Shown here: positions 24,922-33,943 of the stretch, piece by piece | Numbering within the stretch: the first letter of the stretch is position 1 | Layout: each line of letters starts with the position of its first letter | Source: Candidatus Eremiobacteraceae bacterium | GTDB lineage: Bacteria; Vulcanimicrobiota; Vulcanimicrobiia; Eremiobacterales; Eremiobacteraceae | Direction: 5' to 3' | NCBI GenBank assembly: GCA_035710745.1 | Contig: DASTCX010000019.1 | Coordinates: forward strand, 1-64,000 | Length of the DNA stretch: 64,000 nucleotides | The notes under the pieces: generated by a model | Seen by the model: only the letters and a program-made list of their open reading frames with translations | Told to the model about the DNA's origin: nothing | The model's database searches: none | Position numbers and translations under genes: made by a program

Positions 24922-25430
24922 GCATCTCGCTTCGCGTCGACAGCGAAGCGCAGGTCCTTGCCCGCTCCCGAAACCTGTTGCATCCCGAGCGAGTTCGCGA
25001 GCGCGATCGACGCCGAGTTCCGCGGGTCGACCGTCGCCACGATCGATGTCACGAGATACGAGCGCACGAGGTGCGCCATGACGGCGGTCGTGGCTTCCTT
25101 CGCATATCCGCAGCGTTGATGATCGACGAACGTGACATAGGCGATCTCGGCCGTCCGATCGGCGCGCACGGTGGCCTGGAACCAGCCGACGTACACTTCC
25201 GTGCCGCGCAAGCGCGCTGCCCAGTTGAGCCATCGCTCGGAACGATCTGGCGATAGACCCGTCGACCACCCGCGATAGCGCATCTCGAGCGCTTGCTCCG
25301 ACGCCGGCGGGTCTTGATCGACGTACGTGAAAAGGCGGACGTGGCTCACGAGCGGGAAAAGCGTCCGCGCGTGCGACGGCCCGATCGGTTCGAGGACGAG
25401 CCGCTCCGTTTCGAGCTGTTCCACGCTCAA
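24918..25430 (-). CDS. GNAT-family N-acetyltransferase (RimJ/RimL type)
   Basis: About 170 residues. The frame extends upstream into hslV, but homology-like sequence begins at VEQLETERLVLEPIGPSHA, so the start is a TTG at 25430 or a GTG at 25424; neither has a convincing ribosome-binding site. Acetyl-CoA-binding features are RCGYAKEATTAVMAHLVRS (motif A region, R/QxxGxG/A variant), IVATVDPRNSASIALANSLGM (motif B). RimJ-like enzymes acetylate ribosomal or other amino groups; the substrate is not predictable. It follows hslV by about 13 nt in the same operon. Confidence 0.8.
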   Translation of the reverse strand: MSVEQLETERLVLEPIGPSHARTLFPLVSHVRLFTYVDQDPPASEQALEMRYRGWSTGLSPDRSERWLNWAARLRGTEVYVGWFQATVRADRTAEIAYVTFVDHQRCGYAKEATTAVMAHLVRSYLVTSIVATVDPRNSASIALANSLGMQQVSGAGKDLRFAVDAKRDA

Positions 25431-25443
25431 TGCGGTGGAGCGG

Positions 25444-25974
25444 TCACAAGACCTCGACCGCGATATCCTCGTTCGTATAGATGCAGATCTTCGCCGCGAT
25501 CGCGAGCGCTTCGCGGACGATCTGATCGGCCGACATCGTGCTGTTGCGCAGGAGCGCGACCGCCGCCGCTTGTGCGTACGGGCCGCCGCTGCCGATCGCG
25601 GCGACGTCATCATCCGGTTCGACCACGTCGCCGGTTCCGGACAACACGAAGAGATGCTCGGTATCGCCGACGATGAGCAGCGCTTCGAGCCGACGCAGGT
25701 AGCGGTCGGTGCGCCAATCCTTCGCGAGTTCGACCGCGGCGCGCGTGAGGTTGCCTCGATACTCGGAGAGCTTGGCCTCGAACTTATCGAGCAGCGTTAT
25801 GCCGTCTGCCGCCGAGCCGGCGAAGCCTGCGAGCACTTTGCCGTCGCCGATCCGACGGATCTTGCGCGCCTTATGCTTCATGACGGTCTTGTCGAACGTC
25901 ACCTGTCCGTCGCCGGCGATCGCGAGTTTGCCGTCGCGGCGCACGGCGAGGATAGTCGTCGAACGTGATTTCAT
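25444..25974 (-). CDS. hslV: ATP-dependent protease peptidase subunit HslV
   Basis: 176 residues. N-terminal-nucleophile threonine protease of the HslUV complex. The precursor [16 protein letters not shown] is processed to expose a Thr of the TTI motif; AGDGQVTF, the Lys in [12 protein letters not shown] and [15 protein letters not shown] are typical family sequences. It starts in an ATGA overlap with trmFO, giving the order topA-trmFO-hslV known from Firmicutes without the intervening xerC-like gene. Its ATPase partner HslU is encoded about 5 kb away. Confidence 0.97.
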   Translation of the reverse strand: MKSRSTTILAVRRDGKLAIAGDGQVTFDKTVMKHKARKIRRIGDGKVLAGFAGSAADGITLLDKFEAKLSEYRGNLTRAAVELAKDWRTDRYLRRLEALLIVGDTEHLFVLSGTGDVVEPDDDVAAIGSGGPYAQAAAVALLRNSTMSADQIVREALAIAAKICIYTNEDIAVEVL

Positions 25975-27335
25975 TTTGGATTTCCCGCCGCAGCGAGCGG
26001 TCGTCGGTCTAGTTGCGCGGCGATCTCATCGATCGCGGTCAGCGCACGTTCGGCGAGCGCGCGGCGCCGCGCCTTCTTGTCGCGTATGGCGGTTTCGAGC
26101 GGCGCGAAGTAGGCGAACGTCACGTTTTGCGGCTGGAAATCGGCAGACGTGTCGTCGCGCAAGTACGCGCAGAGCGCGCCGAGCGCGGTCGTCGCGGGCG
26201 GCACGAACGCTATCTTTTCGCCGCGCAACCGACGGCACGCGTTGATCGAAGCGACGATACCGCTCGCTGCGGCTTCGACGTAGCCCTCGCTGCCGGTGAC
26301 TTGGCCCGCGAGAAAGACGTTCGGCGCGTTTTTCAATGAGAGATCCGCGTTCAGCACGCGCGGCGAATCGACGAACGTGTTGCGATGCATGACGCCGAGA
26401 CGCAGCCACTCTGCATCTTGGAGTCCCGGCAGTTTCGAGAACACCGCTTTTTGCGCCGGCCACGAGAGTCGCGTTTGAAATCCGACGAGGTTATACGCGG
26501 TGCCCTCCCGGTTCTCGCGCCGCAGCTGGATGACCGCATACGGCCGCTTGCCGGTGGACGGGTCTTCCAAACCGACGGGCTTGAGGGGACCGAAGCGCAG
26601 CGTCTCCTCGCCTCGCTCCGCCATCACTTCGACCGGCAGGCACGCTTCGAAGTACGGCACCTTACCGCCGGCCGCATCTTCTTCGAATCCGTGCGGTTCG
26701 TGCTTTTCGCTCTCGACGAGATCGCGCACGAGCTGACGGTATTGTTCGCGGTCGAGCGGGATGTTGAGATAGTCCGCGCCGTCGCCCTTACCGTAGCGCG
26801 ACGCTTCGAATAGCTGCGAGCGATCGATCGACTCGGTCGCGACGATCGGCGACGCCGCGTCGAAGTAGTGGAGATGCTTTGTGCCGCACAGTTTGGATAA
26901 CGACGCCGCGAGGCTCTCGCTCGCAAGCGGACCGCACGCGACGACGCTCACCGTGCGCGGGTCGATCTCCCGGACTTCCTCGCGCCGCAGTTCGATCAAC
27001 GGATGCGCGCCGATGCGGTCCGCTATAGACGCGGCGAAACGCTCGCGATCGACCGCGAGCGCGCCACCGGCCGGCACCGAAGACTCGCGCGCGCAGGCGA
27101 CGACGATCGAGTCGAGCCGCGCCATCTCTTCCTTGATGAGGCCGACAGCGTTCTCGGTCGACGCCGCGCGAAGGCTGTTACTGCAGACGAGTTCGGCGAG
27201 GTTGCCGGTCTTGTGGGCAGCGGTCATGCGCGTTGGCCGCATCTCAAACAGCGTCACCGGCACGCCGCTCTGCGCGGCCTGCCATGCGGCTTCCGTTCCG
27301 GCAAGGCCGCCGCCGACGATGATCAATCGGTTCAC
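25971..27335 (-). CDS. trmFO: Methylenetetrahydrofolate--tRNA-(uracil-5-)-methyltransferase
   Basis: 454 residues, GTG start at 27335 with GAGGA upstream. FAD- and folate-dependent enzyme forming m5U54 in the tRNA T-loop. The dinucleotide-binding motif [17 protein letters not shown] lies at the N-terminus, followed by [29 protein letters not shown], the signature of the TrmFO/Gid family; further conserved stretches are [24 protein letters not shown] and [17 protein letters not shown]. It is separated from topA by three tandem A palindromes and coupled to hslV downstream. Confidence 0.97.
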   Translation of the reverse strand: MNRLIIVGGGLAGTEAAWQAAQSGVPVTLFEMRPTRMTAAHKTGNLAELVCSNSLRAASTENAVGLIKEEMARLDSIVVACARESSVPAGGALAVDRERFAASIADRIGAHPLIELRREEVREIDPRTVSVVACGPLASESLAASLSKLCGTKHLHYFDAASPIVATESIDRSQLFEASRYGKGDGADYLNIPLDREQYRQLVRDLVESEKHEPHGFEEDAAGGKVPYFEACLPVEVMAERGEETLRFGPLKPVGLEDPSTGKRPYAVIQLRRENREGTAYNLVGFQTRLSWPAQKAVFSKLPGLQDAEWLRLGVMHRNTFVDSPRVLNADLSLKNAPNVFLAGQVTGSEGYVEAAASGIVASINACRRLRGEKIAFVPPATTALGALCAYLRDDTSADFQPQNVTFAYFAPLETAIRDKKARRRALAERALTAIDEIAAQLDRRPLAAAGNPK

Positions 27336-27377
27336 AAAATCCTCATTGGATGAGTCGACGATTCGCGCCTATGGAAA

Positions 27378-27492
27378 GGCCGCGGCGGTCGAGATAAATC
27401 TCGACCGCTCCCCGTTCGGCCGCGGCGGTCGAGATAAATCTCGACCGCTCCCCGTTCGGCCGCGGCGGTCGAGATAAATCTCGACCGCTCCC
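27378..27492. repeat. Three tandem family A palindromes between topA and trmFO
   Basis: Identical A1 elements start at 27378, 27418 and 27458 (35 bp each), separated by the same 5-bp spacer CGTTC, so the unit is 40 bp. The array fills the gap between two genes of one operon, so it would be transcribed as three successive hairpins in the topA-trmFO mRNA. Confidence 0.95.
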
Positions 27493-27511
27493 AAATCGCG
27501 CGTATTCGATG

Positions 27512-29713
27512 TTACGCCGCGTGTTCGTCGGCGGCGCTTGGTGACGGCTCTGCCTCGTGATGCCCATGCTCGTGGAGCGGATCGACGCTGCAGACGATCT
27601 TGTCGCCCTTGCGGCCCGACTTGCGGATCAAGAATGCACCGCAGGTCCGGCACTTCGAGCCGACGACCGGCGGATACCACGCGACGAAGTTGCACTGCGG
27701 CCAGTTATTGCAGCCGTAGAAGACCTTGCCGCGCTTGCGTCCGCGCTTCTCGACGATCATGCCGCCGTCGACCGGGCACACGACGCCCGCATCGATGATG
27801 ATGTTCTTCGTCGTCTTGCACGCCGGATAGCCGGAGCACGCGATGAACTTGCCGTTGCGCCCGTTCTTGAAGATGAGCGGCTTGCCGCAGTTCGGACACG
27901 ACTCACCGGTCGGCACGTCCTCGAATTCCATCTTCGGGATCGTCTTCTCGGCGTTTTCGAGCTGCGCGACGAACGGCGTCCAGAACTCGCGCAGAGGCAC
28001 GACCCAATCGTCGTGGGCATCCTCGACGCGGTCGAGCCGGCGCTCCATATCGGACGTGAAGCTGTCGTTGACGATCTCCGGGAAGTACTCGGCGAGCAGA
28101 TCCGTCACCGTGTAGCCGTCCTCGACCGGCTTGAATCGGCGCTGCTCGAGCACGACGTACCCGCGCGCCTGGATCGTGCCGACGATCGATGCATACGTGC
28201 TCGGCCTACCGATGCCGCGTTCCTCGAGCGCTTTGACGAGCGTCGCTTCAGTATAACGCGGCGGAGGCTGCGTCTCGTGCGCGTCGGCGCCGACGTGACG
28301 AGGATCGAGGCGCTGTCCTTGCTCGACCGGCGGCAGACCGCGACGCGCATCGTCATCTTCTTCCGACGCGTCCTCATCGCGGCTCTCTTCGTATACTTTT
28401 CGATAGCCGAGGAACGTGACGACGCTGCCGGTCGCGCGCAACGTGCAGCCATCCGCCTCGATCTCGACCGTCGTCTGCTCGAGCTCCGCCGGCGACATCT
28501 GGCTCGCGACGAAGCGCTCCCAGATGAGGCGGTACAGCTTCAGCTGCGCAGCCTCGAGGAATGGCTTCATCTTATCGGGCGTGCGGTTGACGTCGGTCGG
28601 ACGAATCGCTTCGTGCGCGTCTTGCGCGTCGTCCGAGACTTTGTACTGCTTGCCGCCCCAGAACGACTTGCCGTTCTCATCGGGGAAACGTTCGCGGACG
28701 TACTGCTCGGCCATCGCGAGCGCGGTCGACGACAAACGCGTCGAGTCCGTACGCATGTAGGTGATGAGGCCGACCGTGCCCTCGTCGCCGACGTCGACGC
28801 CCTCATACAAGCCTTGCGCGATCTGCATCGTCTTGCTCACGCGCATCTTGAGCTTCTTCGACGCTTCCTGTTGCAGCGTGCTCGTCGTGAACGGTCCGCG
28901 CGGATTATCTTTGCGCGGCTCCTGCTTCACCGATGTGACGGCGAACTTCGAGCGCTTCAGGCGCCCGACGAGTAGGTTCGCGTCGGCCTCGGTCGTCACG
29001 TACGACGTCTTCTGACCGACGATCGCGGCATCGGCCTCGGACAAGCCGGTGCGCCGGCCGTCGACCGAATAGAGGTTCGCGATCAGCGTGTGCTCTTGGT
29101 CGTGATGGCCGTGCGGCCACAGCCGCGCGTGAACCGTCCAGTACGAACGCTTCTTGTTTTTGAGGAAGTCCTCGATCTCGCGCTCGCGGTCGACGATCAG
29201 CTTTACCGCGACCGACTGGACGCGCCCGGCCGACAGACCACCGCGCACCTTGCGCCACAATAAAGGAGAGATCTTGAAGCCGACGAGCCGGTCGAGGATG
29301 CGCCGCGCTTGCTGCGCGTTGACGCGGTCCATGTTGATGTCGCTCGGGTGCTTGAGCGCTTCCTGAGCGGCCTGCTTGGTGATCTCGTGGAGCTCGATCC
29401 GCTTCGCGTCCGGGATCTTCAATAGCTCGCGCAAATGCCAGGCGATCGCCTCGCCTTCGCGGTCCGGATCGGGGGCCAGATAGACGTGGGCGGCCTTTTT
29501 GACCGCCGCACGAAGCTCTTTGATGACGTCACCCTTGCCCTTGATGGTGACGTAGGTCGGGGCGAAGTCGTTATCGACGTCGACGCCGAGACGGCTCTTG
29601 GGCAGATCCCGGACGTGCCCGACCGACGGGAGCACCTGGTAGCGTGAGCCGAGGTATTTCTTGAGCGTCCGTGCCTTGGCTGGAGACTCGACGATGATGA
29701 GCGATTTCGACAA
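27512..29713 (-). CDS. topA: DNA topoisomerase I
   Basis: 733 residues. Type IA topoisomerase that relaxes negative supercoils. The TOPRIM domain starts IIVESPAKA (E9) and has DPDREGEAIAWHL (82-94); the active-site tyrosine is Y319 in LITYMRTDS; TEATLVKALEERGIGRPSTYASIV is the conserved type IA segment. The C-terminus has three Cys-rich zinc-ribbon modules starting ESCPNCGKPL, GVVCPVDGG and GSKCRTCGAF, the last followed by a His-rich tail. The gene has its own strong promoter at about 29775-29804 and leads the topA-trmFO-hslV operon. Confidence 0.98.
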   Translation of the reverse strand: MSKSLIIVESPAKARTLKKYLGSRYQVLPSVGHVRDLPKSRLGVDVDNDFAPTYVTIKGKGDVIKELRAAVKKAAHVYLAPDPDREGEAIAWHLRELLKIPDAKRIELHEITKQAAQEALKHPSDINMDRVNAQQARRILDRLVGFKISPLLWRKVRGGLSAGRVQSVAVKLIVDREREIEDFLKNKKRSYWTVHARLWPHGHHDQEHTLIANLYSVDGRRTGLSEADAAIVGQKTSYVTTEADANLLVGRLKRSKFAVTSVKQEPRKDNPRGPFTTSTLQQEASKKLKMRVSKTMQIAQGLYEGVDVGDEGTVGLITYMRTDSTRLSSTALAMAEQYVRERFPDENGKSFWGGKQYKVSDDAQDAHEAIRPTDVNRTPDKMKPFLEAAQLKLYRLIWERFVASQMSPAELEQTTVEIEADGCTLRATGSVVTFLGYRKVYEESRDEDASEEDDDARRGLPPVEQGQRLDPRHVGADAHETQPPPRYTEATLVKALEERGIGRPSTYASIVGTIQARGYVVLEQRRFKPVEDGYTVTDLLAEYFPEIVNDSFTSDMERRLDRVEDAHDDWVVPLREFWTPFVAQLENAEKTIPKMEFEDVPTGESCPNCGKPLIFKNGRNGKFIACSGYPACKTTKNIIIDAGVVCPVDGGMIVEKRGRKRGKVFYGCNNWPQCNFVAWYPPVVGSKCRTCGAFLIRKSGRKGDKIVCSVDPLHEHGHHEAEPSPSAADEHAA

Positions 29714-29774
29714 ATAGGCCTTTCGTGGCCGTACCGCTATTCGGACTTGCGGGTCCAGCCTTCAAACGTCCCCT

Positions 29775-29804
29775 ACTATACACCACCGAGTCAAGCCGTG
29801 TCAA
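29775..29804 (-). promoter_or_regulatory. Promoter of topA
   Basis: Minus strand: TTGACA (-35, 29799-29804), 18-nt spacer, TATAGT (-10, 29775-29780). Transcription would start near 29768, giving a leader of about 55 nt before the topA start at 29713. Confidence 0.75.
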
Positions 29805-29857
29805 AAGCGGGACATCGCTCTGACGTTCGATTCTAGTTCACCCACCCCCTAGAAAGT

Positions 29858-29892
29858 GGAGCGGTCGACCTTCATGGTCGACCGCCGCGGCT
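29858..29892. repeat. Interspersed palindrome, family A (A2 stem)
   Basis: Reverse orientation: GGAG flank, stem GGTCGACC/GGTCGACC around TTCAT, CCGCGG flank. It lies in the gap between the topA promoter and the 3' end of the propeller gene, 19 nt beyond the latter's stop. Confidence 0.93.
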
Positions 29893-29910
29893 TGCCATTT
29901 CGACGACTTT

Positions 29911-31140
29911 TTAGGGGTTGATGGGTCGCCCGTTTACGCGGCGGATCACCTCGCCCTTGGCATTCAACAGCGGCAATCGGTGCGTCGATATCGTCGCCTT
30001 GAAAGTACGTGCGGTAGACAACGCGGGGATCATGCCGACCTTCACTCGACCGATCTGATTCGTTCCGATCGTGACGTTCGGGTCGAAACCGCCGTCTGTG
30101 AACCACACATTCCCGTCCGGCCCCGCCGTTAAGTAGACGGCCGTCGTGCCGCTTCCCGGTATGCCGTATTCGGTGACGACGCCGCTGGGAGTCACACGTC
30201 CGATCGCGCCGCTGTCGGCCTCACCGAACCAGATGTTCCCACCCGCGCTGGTGATACCGAGGCAGACATCGCCATCCGGCGCCGGCTGCGGCTGGAATTC
30301 CATCAAGTACTCCGTGATCGATGGACTCGCACCCGTGGTTATGCGCCCGATCTGACATCCGGTAAGCGATCCGATGCCCAATTCCGTGAACCACAACGCG
30401 CCGTCCGGCCCAAGCGTGATGTACGCGGGATCCGATGGGTTCGTCGGGATTCCATAGTCCACAAACGTTGGGGCCCCTCCCGGGAACGTCAGATGACCCA
30501 CCGAGTTACGGCCGGAGTCGAGATACCAGACACTGTTGTCGCCAGCGATTGCCACGGCCAACGGTGTGCTCCCCGAGAGACCGGTAGCATATTCGGTGAA
30601 CGATCCGCCGATCGTCATCCTGGCGATTTTCGCGACGTTCGATTCGGCGAACCAAAGAACTCCGCTTTGATCGGACGTCAAGCCGGACGGTCCTGAGTTT
30701 GAAGTCGGGATAGTGAACTCGTTGTACGTACAAGTACCTGGATCGACGTTCGCGATCTTGTTGTTCGCAAATTCGTCGAACCACACTTTCGGGTTGCCGG
30801 TGACTGATGTGATGTCAACGGGCCCTGATCCGGCTGTTGGCAGAGGCCCGCATTCAACCATTGAGCCGGCGCCCGGGAATGTGCCCGGAATGACGTGGCC
30901 GATCTTGTTGCCGTTGAGTTCGGTGAACCACACATTTCCGTCGGGTCCGCTCGTTATCCCCAACGGCGTCGCATTCGATGTCGGTATTGGCTTCTCACTC
31001 ACAACGCCTGGTTGGAGCGTCGGCGGTCCTCCTGGACCGGGAAGCGGGCTGCCTAGGCTCGAGTACTTGCAACCGGCGAGTGTGAGCGCGAGAGCGGCCG
31101 CGAGCGCGGCGAACGACGTCAAGATGATGGAAGGACGCAT
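29911..31140 (-). CDS. Vgb-like (streptogramin lyase-type) beta-propeller lipoprotein
   Basis: 409 residues. The signal peptide ends in LTLAGC (lipobox), then a Gly/Pro-rich linker. Seven or so blades carry GITSGPDGNVWFTELNGNKIGHV, GLTSDQSGVLWFAESNVAKIARM and YLTAGPDGNVWFTDGGFDP, the pattern of virginiamycin B lyase-like propellers. The family is used both for enzymes and for binding proteins, and I cannot confirm the catalytic His/Glu set, so antibiotic inactivation should not be assumed. A family B palindrome lies about 35 nt upstream of the start. It is the second secreted propeller lipoprotein in the window. Confidence 0.82.
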   Translation of the reverse strand: MRPSIILTSFAALAAALALTLAGCKYSSLGSPLPGPGGPPTLQPGVVSEKPIPTSNATPLGITSGPDGNVWFTELNGNKIGHVIPGTFPGAGSMVECGPLPTAGSGPVDITSVTGNPKVWFDEFANNKIANVDPGTCTYNEFTIPTSNSGPSGLTSDQSGVLWFAESNVAKIARMTIGGSFTEYATGLSGSTPLAVAIAGDNSVWYLDSGRNSVGHLTFPGGAPTFVDYGIPTNPSDPAYITLGPDGALWFTELGIGSLTGCQIGRITTGASPSITEYLMEFQPQPAPDGDVCLGITSAGGNIWFGEADSGAIGRVTPSGVVTEYGIPGSGTTAVYLTAGPDGNVWFTDGGFDPNVTIGTNQIGRVKVGMIPALSTARTFKATISTHRLPLLNAKGEVIRRVNGRPINP

Positions 31141-31174
31141 GCCGGAGCTACCCCCAAATCAGCTAGGCGCAAGA

Positions 31175-31203
31175 GCCGAGCTTCGCTCGGCATACCACAT
31201 TTT
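31175..31203. repeat. Interspersed palindrome, family B
   Basis: Core GCCGAGC-TTC-GCTCGGC at 31175-31191 with tail ATACCACATTTT. It lies in the 5' leader region of the Vgb-like gene. A second TACCACATG sequence follows shortly after, possibly a remnant of another copy. Confidence 0.9.
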
Positions 31204-31308
31204 CAGAGTACCACATGCTCAGGGCATCAGATAGTCAGGTTCAGTCAGGCAAACGTATAACGCAGCCGTGGCGGTTCCCCGCCCGGGCTGATGAACGAAG
31301 CGTGAAAT

Positions 31309-31725
31309 CTAACGGAGTTCGAGGGCGACGTCGACGAGGAGCGGCTCGCTGACGATATCGCGGCTCGAAAGCGTCACGATGACGTCGGGCCGGTACCACG
31401 TGAGGTCGCTTATCGCGCGATAGCCCGCGCGCTCAGTGTAGAGCGCGGGGTAGCCGTCGAGGTTGAAAAGCTCCGCCTGCGGGTCCGGCGATGAAAGACG
31501 AGCTCCTGCGACACGCTCGTCGACGCGGATGAGCGAACCCTCGATGGAATACTCGAGCCGGACTTCCGAGCCGTCTTTGGAGGCGTCGGCGCGGATCAAT
31601 TGCGTGCTCGACGGCAGCAGCAAGACATGGAAGGCGGCGGTGCGCTGCACAGCTGCCAGCTGCGCGGCGGGCGAGGGGCCTGAAGTGTGGATGAGGGCTG
31701 CCGCGATGAGCGCTGCTGCGAACAT
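31309..31725 (-). CDS. Small secreted protein of unknown function
   Basis: 138 residues with an N-terminal signal peptide (FAAALIAAALIHTSGPSPAAQ) and a C-terminal part that looks beta-rich (FHVLLLPSSTQLIRADAS, RLEYSIEGSLIRVDERVAG, ALYTERAGYRAISDLTWYRPDVIVTLSS). AAAGG precedes the ATG. It lies 21 nt behind oppF in the same direction, so it may be the last gene of the transporter operon. I recognise no family. Confidence 0.65.
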   Translation of the reverse strand: MFAAALIAAALIHTSGPSPAAQLAAVQRTAAFHVLLLPSSTQLIRADASKDGSEVRLEYSIEGSLIRVDERVAGARLSSPDPQAELFNLDGYPALYTERAGYRAISDLTWYRPDVIVTLSSRDIVSEPLLVDVALELR

Positions 31726-31746
31726 GGCCTTTGCTCTAAAAAGACG

Positions 31747-32808
31747 TCAGGGCGATTTCGAACCGATCGGCGCGGCGCCCACTTTGATCGATGGCTGCGC
31801 TCCGCCCAGCTCTTGCACTTTGTGGCATGCCACGAAGTGGTCCCCGTAGTTCAAGAGCTCCGGCACCTCGACCTTGCATCGTTCGTACGCTATCGGGCAT
31901 CGCGTATGGAATCGGCAGCCGCTCGGGGGTCGCACCGGCGACGGGATGTCGCCTTCCAGGATGATGCGCTCGCGCCGAGCTTCCGCGCGCGGGTCGGGGA
32001 TCGGAATCGCCGACAGCAGCGATTGCGTGTACGGATGAAGCGGCCGCTCGTACAGCGCATCGCGGTCCGCCAGCTCCATGATCTTGCCGACGTACATGAC
32101 GGCGACGCGATCGGATATGTGGCGGACGACCGACAGATCGTGTGCGATGAAAAGATATGTCAAACCGAATTGCTGCTGCAGGTCTTGTAGAAGATTGACG
32201 ACCTGTGCTTGGATCGAGACGTCGAGCGCCGAGACCGGCTCGTCCGCGACGATGAACTTCGGGCTCACCGCGAGCGCGCGGGCGACGCCGATGCGCTGGC
32301 GCTGCCCGCCTGAAAATTCGTGCGGATAGCGGTTCGCATGGTACGGTGAGAGGCCGACCGTGCGCAGCAGGTCGTTCACTTTCGCGTCGACTTCGGGGCC
32401 CTTGGCGAGCTTGTGGATCTGCAGCGGCTCGGCGATGATGTCGCCGACCGTCATGCGCGGGTTGAGCGACGCGTACGGGTCTTGGAAGATGACCTGCATC
32501 TCTCTGCGCTTCGCGCGCATCGCTTTCCGGTCGATCTTCGTGATGTCTTCGCCGTCGAAGCGGATTGCGCCGGTCGTCGGCTCGAGCAATCGCAAGATGC
32601 AGCGTCCGATCGTCGTCTTGCCGGAACCGGACTCGCCGACGAGCCCGAGCGTCTCGCCGGTCTTGATGCTGAACGAGACACCGTCGACCGCCTTGACGTC
32701 GGCGACGTGCCGCGAGAACACGCCGGCCGTGATTGGGAAATACTTGGTGACGCCCTCGACCTCGACGAGCGCTTGCGAGTCCGAGGCCGGCTTCATCTCA
32801 GCTGCCAT
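31747..32808 (-). CDS. oppF: Oligopeptide/dipeptide ABC transporter ATP-binding protein, OppF-type
   Basis: 353 residues from the ATG at 32808; the frame is open further upstream but that part is a shadow of oppD. Walker [13 protein letters not shown]-loop, signature [15 protein letters not shown], Walker [15 protein letters not shown] and the switch His in [12 protein letters not shown] are intact. The C-terminal oligopeptide-transporter extension contains [19 protein letters not shown], whose cysteines are typical of OppD/OppF-type subunits (possible Fe-S or regulatory site). The start overlaps the oppD stop by 11 nt. Confidence 0.94.
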   Translation of the reverse strand: MAAEMKPASDSQALVEVEGVTKYFPITAGVFSRHVADVKAVDGVSFSIKTGETLGLVGESGSGKTTIGRCILRLLEPTTGAIRFDGEDITKIDRKAMRAKRREMQVIFQDPYASLNPRMTVGDIIAEPLQIHKLAKGPEVDAKVNDLLRTVGLSPYHANRYPHEFSGGQRQRIGVARALAVSPKFIVADEPVSALDVSIQAQVVNLLQDLQQQFGLTYLFIAHDLSVVRHISDRVAVMYVGKIMELADRDALYERPLHPYTQSLLSAIPIPDPRAEARRERIILEGDIPSPVRPPSGCRFHTRCPIAYERCKVEVPELLNYGDHFVACHKVQELGGAQPSIKVGAAPIGSKSP

Positions 32809-33871
32809 CGGCCTTACCCTTGCCTTCGGCGATGAAGGCCTCGGCGGCCGCGACTTCCGTGACCGCGGCTTGCTCCCGCAATTGGCGGACGTCGACCGAC
32901 TTGTCGGTCTCGTACAGCCAACAACGCGCGACGTGCGTGCCGCCGAAATCGATGAGCGGCGGCTCGATCTCGAAATGCTTCGGCTGCGCGTAGCGGCAGC
33001 GCGCTGCGAAAGAACAGCCGGTCGGCAGTTTGAGCAGGTTCGGCGGCTGCCCCTCGATCGGCACGAGCCGACGGCGCCCCTTTTCATCGAGCCGCGGCAG
33101 CGAATCGAGCAGGCCCCACGTGTACGGATGCTTCGGCGAATTGAAGATCTGATCGGCGGTGCCGTACTCGATCATGTTGCCGCCGTACATGACGAGCACG
33201 TTCTCGCACACCTCGGCGACGACGCCAAGATCGTGCGTGATCATGATGATCGCGGAGTTGAGCCGCTTCTGCAGGTCGCGCATGAGGTCGAGGATCTGCG
33301 CCTGGATCGTAACGTCGAGCGCGGTCGTCGGTTCGTCGGCGATGAGCAGCTCGGGATCGCACGAAAGCGCCATCGCGATCATGACACGCTGGCGCATGCC
33401 GCCCGAGAACTGATGCGGATAATCGCCGAGACGTTTTGCAGCGTCGGGGATGCGGACGAGGTCGAGCATCTCGACCGCGCGTTTGCGCGCTTCGGCCTTC
33501 GTCTTGTGCTGGTGGAGGACGATCGTCTCGGTGATCTGGTCGCCGATCGTGAGCACCGGATTGAGGCTCGTCATCGGGTCTTGGAAGATCATCGAGATCT
33601 TGTTGCCGCGGATCCGCCGCATCTGCTGCTCGTCGATCGTCAGCAGGTCCGTGTCTTTGAAGATGACCTTCCCGTTCTCGATGCGGCCGGGGGGCGATGC
33701 GATGAGCCGCATGATCGACAGCGCCGTGACGCTCTTACCGGATCCCGATTCGCCGACGATGCCGAGCGTTTCGCCCGGCGCGAGATCGAACGAGAGCCCG
33801 TTGACCGCGCGGACGATGCCGTCGTCGGTCGCGAACGTCACACGCAGGTCCTTGACAGCAAGCAGAGACAT
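32798..33871 (-). CDS. oppD: Oligopeptide/dipeptide ABC transporter ATP-binding protein, OppD-type
   Basis: 357 residues. Walker [12 protein letters not shown], signature [15 protein letters not shown], Walker [15 protein letters not shown], and switch His in [12 protein letters not shown]. The Opp-type C-terminal region includes [20 protein letters not shown] and [18 protein letters not shown]. The last 30 residues are a variable charged tail. A 72-nt gap separates it from oppC and contains a -10-like TATACT nine nt before the ATG, so oppDF may have an extra promoter. Confidence 0.94.
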   Translation of the reverse strand: MSLLAVKDLRVTFATDDGIVRAVNGLSFDLAPGETLGIVGESGSGKSVTALSIMRLIASPPGRIENGKVIFKDTDLLTIDEQQMRRIRGNKISMIFQDPMTSLNPVLTIGDQITETIVLHQHKTKAEARKRAVEMLDLVRIPDAAKRLGDYPHQFSGGMRQRVMIAMALSCDPELLIADEPTTALDVTIQAQILDLMRDLQKRLNSAIIMITHDLGVVAEVCENVLVMYGGNMIEYGTADQIFNSPKHPYTWGLLDSLPRLDEKGRRRLVPIEGQPPNLLKLPTGCSFAARCRYAQPKHFEIEPPLIDFGGTHVARCWLYETDKSVDVRQLREQAAVTEVAAAEAFIAEGKGKADGS

Positions 33872-33880
33872 GGAGGTTAC

Positions 33881-33886
33881 AGTATA
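33881..33886 (-). promoter_or_regulatory. Possible internal promoter (-10) for oppD-oppF
   Basis: TATACT on the minus strand, 9 nt before the oppD ATG at 33871, in the only sizeable gap of the opp operon. The leader would be zero to two nt. No -35 is recognisable. Confidence 0.4.
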
Positions 33887-33943
33887 CCCCGGATCGGTCG
33901 CGCGGGCGTGGCCGCTAGATTACCGTGCTTTTTCATCGGTTTC

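Noticed and set aside
27378-27492. CRISPR-like array between topA and trmFO
   Set aside because: Identical 5-bp spacers are far too short; these are tandem family A palindromes.
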